From Paenarthrobacter sp. Z7-10 (GTDB lineage: Bacteria; Actinomycetota; Actinomycetes; Actinomycetales; Micrococcaceae): a stretch of 64,000 nt of DNA. Location of the stretch: positions 47,332 through 111,331 of the forward strand of contig NZ_JADPVH010000001.1 in NCBI RefSeq assembly GCF_026932795.1, read 5' to 3'. The notes beneath the pieces were generated by a model, which saw only the letters and a list, made by a program, of their open reading frames with translations, was not told the origin of the DNA and searched no databases. The translations under genes were made by a program, and so were the position numbers. Position 1 is the first letter of the stretch. Every line of letters begins with the position of its first letter. Shown piece after piece: positions 59,958 to 64,000 of this stretch.

Positions 59958-61095
59958 ATGTTTCTCGCCCTCCGTGACATCCGTTTTGCCCGGGGCCGCT
60001 TTGCCCTGATGGGCGCCGTCGTCGCCCTGATCACCCTGCTGCTGGTGATGCTCTCCGGGCTGACGGCCGGTCTGGGCAACCAGTCGACCTCTGCCATTGC
60101 CGAGCTGGGCCGCACCGGGACCAGCCCGGGCAGCAGCAAGCCGGTCGACACCATTGCCTTCGGTGCACCGGCAGGGAATGAGCCCAAGGCTTCCTTCACA
60201 GAGAGCGAAGTGACAGCTGCGCAGGTGGACACCTGGAGACGGCAACGGGGCGTCGGCAGCGCGGAGGCCGTCGGTATCAGTCAGACGCGCTTCCAGGGCA
60301 CGGGCGACACCAAGGGCACCGCCAACGTTGCCGTTTTCGGAGTGGACCCGGATGCCCGGCTGGCACCGGCACCCGTTACCGCCAACACGGTGGTGATCGG
60401 CAAGTCCATCGCCAAGGATCTCTCTCTCACGGTCGGCGAAAAAGCCAGTGTCGGCGGAACGGCCCTGACCATCAGCGCCATCGTGGACGACCAATGGTAC
60501 TCGCACACCGGCGTCGTCTGGACGGCACTGCCCACCTGGGCCACGCTGGCGCACCTCACCGACTCCCGGCAGTTGGGCACGGTCGTGGCTGTAAGTTACG
60601 CCAACACCGCCGGGAACTCTTCCGCGGGCGTGGACGAGGATGCCCGCGAATGCCGCAGCCCAAACGGTAAGCACTTCCCGCACCGGATCCTTCCAGGCGT
60701 TGGGCTCATTCCGAAGTGAGAACGGCTCGCTGATGCTGATGCAGGGTTTCCTTTACGGCATCTCCGCCCTGGTGATTGTGGCATTCCTGACCGTCTGGAC
60801 CGTTCAGCGCACCCGCGACATCGCGATTCTGAAGGCCATTGGCGGGTCCGGCGGCTACCTGCTCCGCGACGCCATGACCCAGGCCGCCATGGTACTGCTG
60901 GCCGGTGCCGGAATCGGTGGCGGACTGGGCGTCCTCGCTGGATTCTTCGCTTCGACGGCAGCTCCGTTTATGGTCTCGGCGGCCACGACGGTCCTTCCCA
61001 TCGCCGGCATCATCGCTCTCGGACTTGCCGGCGCTGCCATGGCCGTGCGGCGGGTCACCAAAGTCGACCCGCTGATCGCCCTCGGCGGCAACTGA
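59958..61095 (+). pseudogene. FtsX/MacB-like ABC permease broken by a single-base frameshift
   Basis: The intact product would be 378 residues. The first frame starts at 59958 with MFLALRDIRFARGRFALMGA, the N-terminal helix of FtsX-type permeases, and continues through the outside domain to SAGVDEDA at about 60645, where it runs into a non-homologous tail and a stop at 60719. The continuation lies in the next frame: ANAAAQTVSTSRTGSFQALG, then three helices to the stop at 61095. The length 1138 is one base over a multiple of three, so one extra C in GCCCGCG near 60641-60645 explains it. ABC permeases of this type work with the ATPase that follows 52 bp later. Confidence 0.87.
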
Positions 61096-61147
61096 GCACG
61101 CGCCCCTTTCCACCCACACACCCCACCCCAGTAAAGGAACCTTTGCC

Positions 61148-61873
61148 ATGACTTCCCTGTCTTCCAGCAATGCCAGCGCATTCCAGCCGCTGCTCAACCT
61201 CGTCAACGTCAGCCTCGAGTACCCGGACGGCGAAGGCACCCTGAAGGCCCTGGACGGCGTGAGCCTTACGGTTGGTGCCGGGCAGATGTTTTCCCTGGTC
61301 GGTCCCTCCGGCTCCGGAAAGTCCAGTCTCCTGGCCGTCGCCGCCACCCTGGTCCGCCCCACCCGCGGACTGGTGTCCATCGATGGCATCGATGTCACCG
61401 GGCTCAAGGGCGGCAAGCTCACTGCCCTCCGCCGGGACAAGGTGGGCATTATCTTCCAGCAGCCAAACCTGCTGGCATCTCTGACGGCGGCGGAGCAGCT
61501 GGTCATCAGCGACCATCTGCGGGGCACACGGTTGACGGAGGCCCGGTCAAAGGCCATGGAACTGCTGAACGTCGTCGGTCTGGCCTCCTGCGCCGACAAG
61601 CGTCCACACCAGCTCTCTGGCGGGCAGCGCCAGCGCGTGAACATTGCCCGGGCATTGATGGGCGAACCCAAAGTGCTGCTGGTCGATGAGCCGACGGCTG
61701 CATTGGACCATGAGCGCAGGTCCTCGATCGTGCAACTGCTGCGCCGGGTCACGGACGAGTTCCAGCTGGCCACGGTGATGGTCACGCACGACACGGAATT
61801 TGTGCCGCTGACCGATGCGGTGGCGACCATGCGCGACGGCCGGCTTACCACTCCTGCGCTGATTGCCGCCTGA
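61148..61873 (+). CDS. ABC transporter ATP-binding protein, LolD/MacB type
   Basis: A 241-residue ATPase. Walker A VGPSGSGKSSLL (51-62), signature LSGGQRQRVNIARAL, Walker B VLLVDEPTAALD and the H-loop VMVTHDTEF are complete. The ATG at 61148 has AAAGGAA nine bases upstream. It is the partner of the FtsX-type permease before it, and together they would export a peptide or lipid, or act on the envelope. The permease is frameshifted, so the pair may be non-functional. Confidence 0.92.
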   Translation: MTSLSSSNASAFQPLLNLVNVSLEYPDGEGTLKALDGVSLTVGAGQMFSLVGPSGSGKSSLLAVAATLVRPTRGLVSIDGIDVTGLKGGKLTALRRDKVGIIFQQPNLLASLTAAEQLVISDHLRGTRLTEARSKAMELLNVVGLASCADKRPHQLSGGQRQRVNIARALMGEPKVLLVDEPTAALDHERRSSIVQLLRRVTDEFQLATVMVTHDTEFVPLTDAVATMRDGRLTTPALIAA

Positions 61874-62023
61874 GCTCCCGGCCCGGGTGTCAGAGCCGCG
61901 CTTCGGCGTGCCCAGCGGCCGCCCGGGTACCCGCGTGGGATACTGAATGCTGAATCGAGCGGAAGCGAGGAAGGGCACTGCCCGGCCGCCAGGGGCGGCT
62001 CACGGGGGTACCCGGCTAAGACG

Positions 62024-62773
62024 ATGAAAAAACGTCCAGTAGTGGTGCGTCTGGTGGGTGCGGTGCTGGCCCTCGTGCTGATCTGGCACGGGCTGGCCAC
62101 GGTGATCTACCTGAGCGGTTCCACCCGACTGGCCAATATCGCCGGCCCGGGAACCATCAACGCGTATATGACCCCGATCTTTAAACAGTACTGGTCAGTC
62201 TTTGCCCCGGACCCGATCCACGAGGACACCGAGTTGGAAATCCGGGCCACGGTGGACGGAAGCAGCACTGAGTGGTTCAACGTCTCCAAGGCCGACGTGA
62301 ATCGCTCCATCCTGCACCACCCGGTGCCCTCCCGGCTGTACCTGACCAATTTCCAACTGACCTCGCACTACCAGGTTTCGGCTTCCCTGCTGCCCGAGGA
62401 TCTGCAGCAGGTGCCGGGTAAGTCCTATGTTGGCCAGGATTGGCAGCAACAGCTTAAGCAGGACCTTGCGGCGAACGGCAGCACCGCGGACGCGGAGGCC
62501 GTGGCGCAGTTCATCAAGGACGAGACTGCGATGACGTCAATGGCCAGTTCGGTGGCCAGGGCGCGCTGGGGTGACGGCGTCACGAGGGTTCAGATCCGAA
62601 TCGCCACCATCCCGGTTAAGCCTTATCCGGTCCGCAAGGACCCGAACTACCAGGTCAAAACCACGTATTTTGATGCCGGTTGGCGGCAGATCGTCAAGGT
62701 GCCGGACATTGATCTTGCGGCCATCGCATCCATGTACGGTAAGAAGGCGGTGACGGCGAATGCCGGTCAATAA
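62024..62773 (+). CDS. DUF5819 family membrane-anchored protein (SdpA-like)
   Basis: A 249-residue protein with one N-terminal membrane helix (RLVGAVLALVLIWHGLATVI) and an outside domain containing the family patterns TPIFKQYWSVFAPDP and ARWGDGVTRVQIRIATIPVK. It overlaps the HTTM gene by 14 bp, and the two families occur together in actinobacteria. SdpA and SdpB of Bacillus subtilis have the same organisation and mature the SdpC toxin; analogy only. The ATG has AAG a few bases upstream, which is weak. Confidence 0.8.
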   Translation: MKKRPVVVRLVGAVLALVLIWHGLATVIYLSGSTRLANIAGPGTINAYMTPIFKQYWSVFAPDPIHEDTELEIRATVDGSSTEWFNVSKADVNRSILHHPVPSRLYLTNFQLTSHYQVSASLLPEDLQQVPGKSYVGQDWQQQLKQDLAANGSTADAEAVAQFIKDETAMTSMASSVARARWGDGVTRVQIRIATIPVKPYPVRKDPNYQVKTTYFDAGWRQIVKVPDIDLAAIASMYGKKAVTANAGQ

Positions 62774-63935
62774 CACTGGTCCGTCCCACACCCCCGCGCA
62801 GACGACGCCGCCTCCGCTGCCGGCCGCGACGGCCACTGCCGACGACGACGGCATCAGCCGCCCGCCGAAGGGTGCTTCGGTGCCTGCGTCAGCCCGGACG
62901 GCGGCGAAACTGAACGTCTTTGGACGGCTGGAGTCCTGGCTGCTGGATGGCAAGCGGGCGCAGTATGGAACGTCCATACTGCGCATCCTGCTCGGCGCTT
63001 GCGCCGTAGCGATTGTGGCAACCAACATCATGGACCGCAAGTACATCTGGGGCACTGCCTCTGGATGGGCGCAGCCGTACCGCGAAGACAGCATCTGGAA
63101 CTTTTGGCTTTTCAAGTTCTTCGGAGCCTCTGATCCGGATTGGATGCTGATAGCCAAGCTGGTGCTGTTCGCCGTCTTCGGTGTCCTGATGGTGCTGGGC
63201 TGGCGGACCCGCATCGTCACGGTCGTCACCTGGCTGATGTTTACCTCGCTCGCGGCTCTCGGACCCACCTCCTCTGACTCCGCGGACAACGCTTTTCGGA
63301 TCATGCTCCTCTACAGTTTCTTGACCGACGGTTCGCTCAAATGGTCCCTGGATTCTCGCCGGCGCCGGATCAAGGCGGAAAAACTCTCCACCGGAAGGCG
63401 TGTTTCGGCCGCCGCAGGCACCTTGATTCCGCCTTGGATCGGGGTCATAGTTCACAATCTCGCCGTGGTCGCCATCGGCGCCCAGGTGATCGTTATTTAT
63501 CTGATTGCCGGTCTGGCCAAGGCCCGGGGCGCCTTGTGGCAGAACGGGACGGCCATCTACTATCCGATGTACTCGGAGAACTTCAGTCCCTGGCCGCAGC
63601 TGAACCACCTGCTGGTTGCCAATAACCTGATGGTTCACCTGATTTCGTGGGGCTCGGTGGCCATTCAGATGCTCTTTCCGCTGCTGCTGCTTAACCGCTG
63701 GACCCGACGCCTCGCCGTCGTCGGCATGATCGCCATGCATGCCGGCATCGGCATATTTCTCGGACTGAGTGTTTTCTCGTTGGCCATGGTCGCCGCCGAC
63801 GTCATCTATGTCCGGGACTCGACAATGGAATCAATCTCGAATTGGGTCAGGTGCAAGTGGGGCACGAATGCCCGCCGGCAGAAAAAACCTTACGTCCAAG
63901 GTCCCGACGACGCCGCCAATCCCGACCCGGCCTAA
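62760..63935 (+). CDS. HTTM-domain membrane protein (SdpB-like)
   Basis: A 391-residue protein. After about 65 Pro/Thr-rich residues comes the horizontally transferred transmembrane (HTTM) domain, related to vitamin-K-dependent gamma-carboxylase: RILLGACAVAIVATNIMDRK, the pair YYPMYSENFSPWPQLNHLLV, and about six to eight further hydrophobic segments, including GSVAIQMLFPLLLLN. It starts inside the previous gene at 62760, so both proteins are coupled. In the SdpAB system the homologue helps make an antimicrobial peptide active. The gene that would encode such a peptide is not visible in the 65 bases left. Confidence 0.85.
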   Translation: MPVNNTGPSHTPAQTTPPPLPAATATADDDGISRPPKGASVPASARTAAKLNVFGRLESWLLDGKRAQYGTSILRILLGACAVAIVATNIMDRKYIWGTASGWAQPYREDSIWNFWLFKFFGASDPDWMLIAKLVLFAVFGVLMVLGWRTRIVTVVTWLMFTSLAALGPTSSDSADNAFRIMLLYSFLTDGSLKWSLDSRRRRIKAEKLSTGRRVSAAAGTLIPPWIGVIVHNLAVVAIGAQVIVIYLIAGLAKARGALWQNGTAIYYPMYSENFSPWPQLNHLLVANNLMVHLISWGSVAIQMLFPLLLLNRWTRRLAVVGMIAMHAGIGIFLGLSVFSLAMVAADVIYVRDSTMESISNWVRCKWGTNARRQKKPYVQGPDDAANPDPA

Positions 63936-64000
63936 GCACCCCTGATCGGGCTTCCGCGGGAAATCTGGAGTTCCACCGTTCCTTATAGACCCAATGGCGG

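Noticed and set aside
63936..64000. SdpC-like peptide gene after the HTTM gene
   Set aside because: Only 65 bases remain and no start with a ribosome-binding site is seen.

Overview
The window is high-GC actinobacterial chromosome, most like Arthrobacter or a relative in the Micrococcaceae. That placement is an inference from codon use, from the rpsF-ssb-rpsR-rplI-dnaB order, and from the families present (PucR-type regulator next to alanine dehydrogenase, CGNR/EamA pair, class F sortase, two-component systems beside ABC exporters). I see no rRNA, tRNA, CRISPR array, insertion sequence or prophage. Coding density is high.

Layout. 1-9 kb: the end of a short-chain fatty acid transporter, an amidase, two MFS transporters, a decayed DinB gene, a Gfo/Idh/MocA oxidoreductase, a small helix-turn-helix protein and a PucR-type regulator. 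9-16 kb: amino-acid metabolism, with alanine dehydrogenase, an aminotransferase, an operon for a branched-chain 2-oxoacid dehydrogenase-like E1 alpha/beta with a lipoyl-like protein, and a HisC-type aminotransferase. 16-24 kb: an alpha/beta hydrolase, a four-helix membrane protein, a WXG100-like protein with a hydrolase-like partner, purB, a MoaD/ThiS protein with a BNR-repeat protein, DUF2277, and an EamA exporter divergent from a CGNR regulator. 24-31 kb: a carbohydrate ABC importer with RpiR regulator, SIS-domain protein and a divergent BadF/NagK-type kinase, which looks like an amino-sugar uptake unit. 31-35 kb: small membrane proteins, a MATE exporter, and an Excalibur surface protein beside a class F sortase. 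35-39 kb: a second sugar ABC importer divergent from an FCD-type GntR regulator.

39-44 kb is the replication and ribosome core: dnaB, rplI, rpsR, ssb and rpsF, with an L7/L12-like membrane protein and a strong terminator. 44-51 kb: M18 aminopeptidase, a NarL-type two-component system and two ABC-2 exporters. 51-57 kb: MFS transporter, RelE/Phd toxin-antitoxin pair, ABC-F protein, and a large NlpC/P60 peptidase with a proline-rich repeat stalk. 57-64 kb: a second NarL-type two-component system facing an FtsX-type permease plus ATPase, and a DUF5819 + HTTM pair that resembles SdpA/SdpB.

Features that stand out: (1) the kinase (58240-59780) and the divergent FtsX permease (59958-61095) of one apparent module each carry a single-base frameshift; (2) the lipoyl-like protein lacks the lipoylation lysine and any E2 catalytic domain; (3) eight genes have a TAnnnT hexamer exactly six bases before the start codon, the layout of leaderless promoters; (4) the WXG100-like/hydrolase pair and the SdpAB-like pair are the best candidates for less described systems. 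Start codons were chosen from ribosome-binding sites or leaderless promoter spacing and often differ from the longest open frame.
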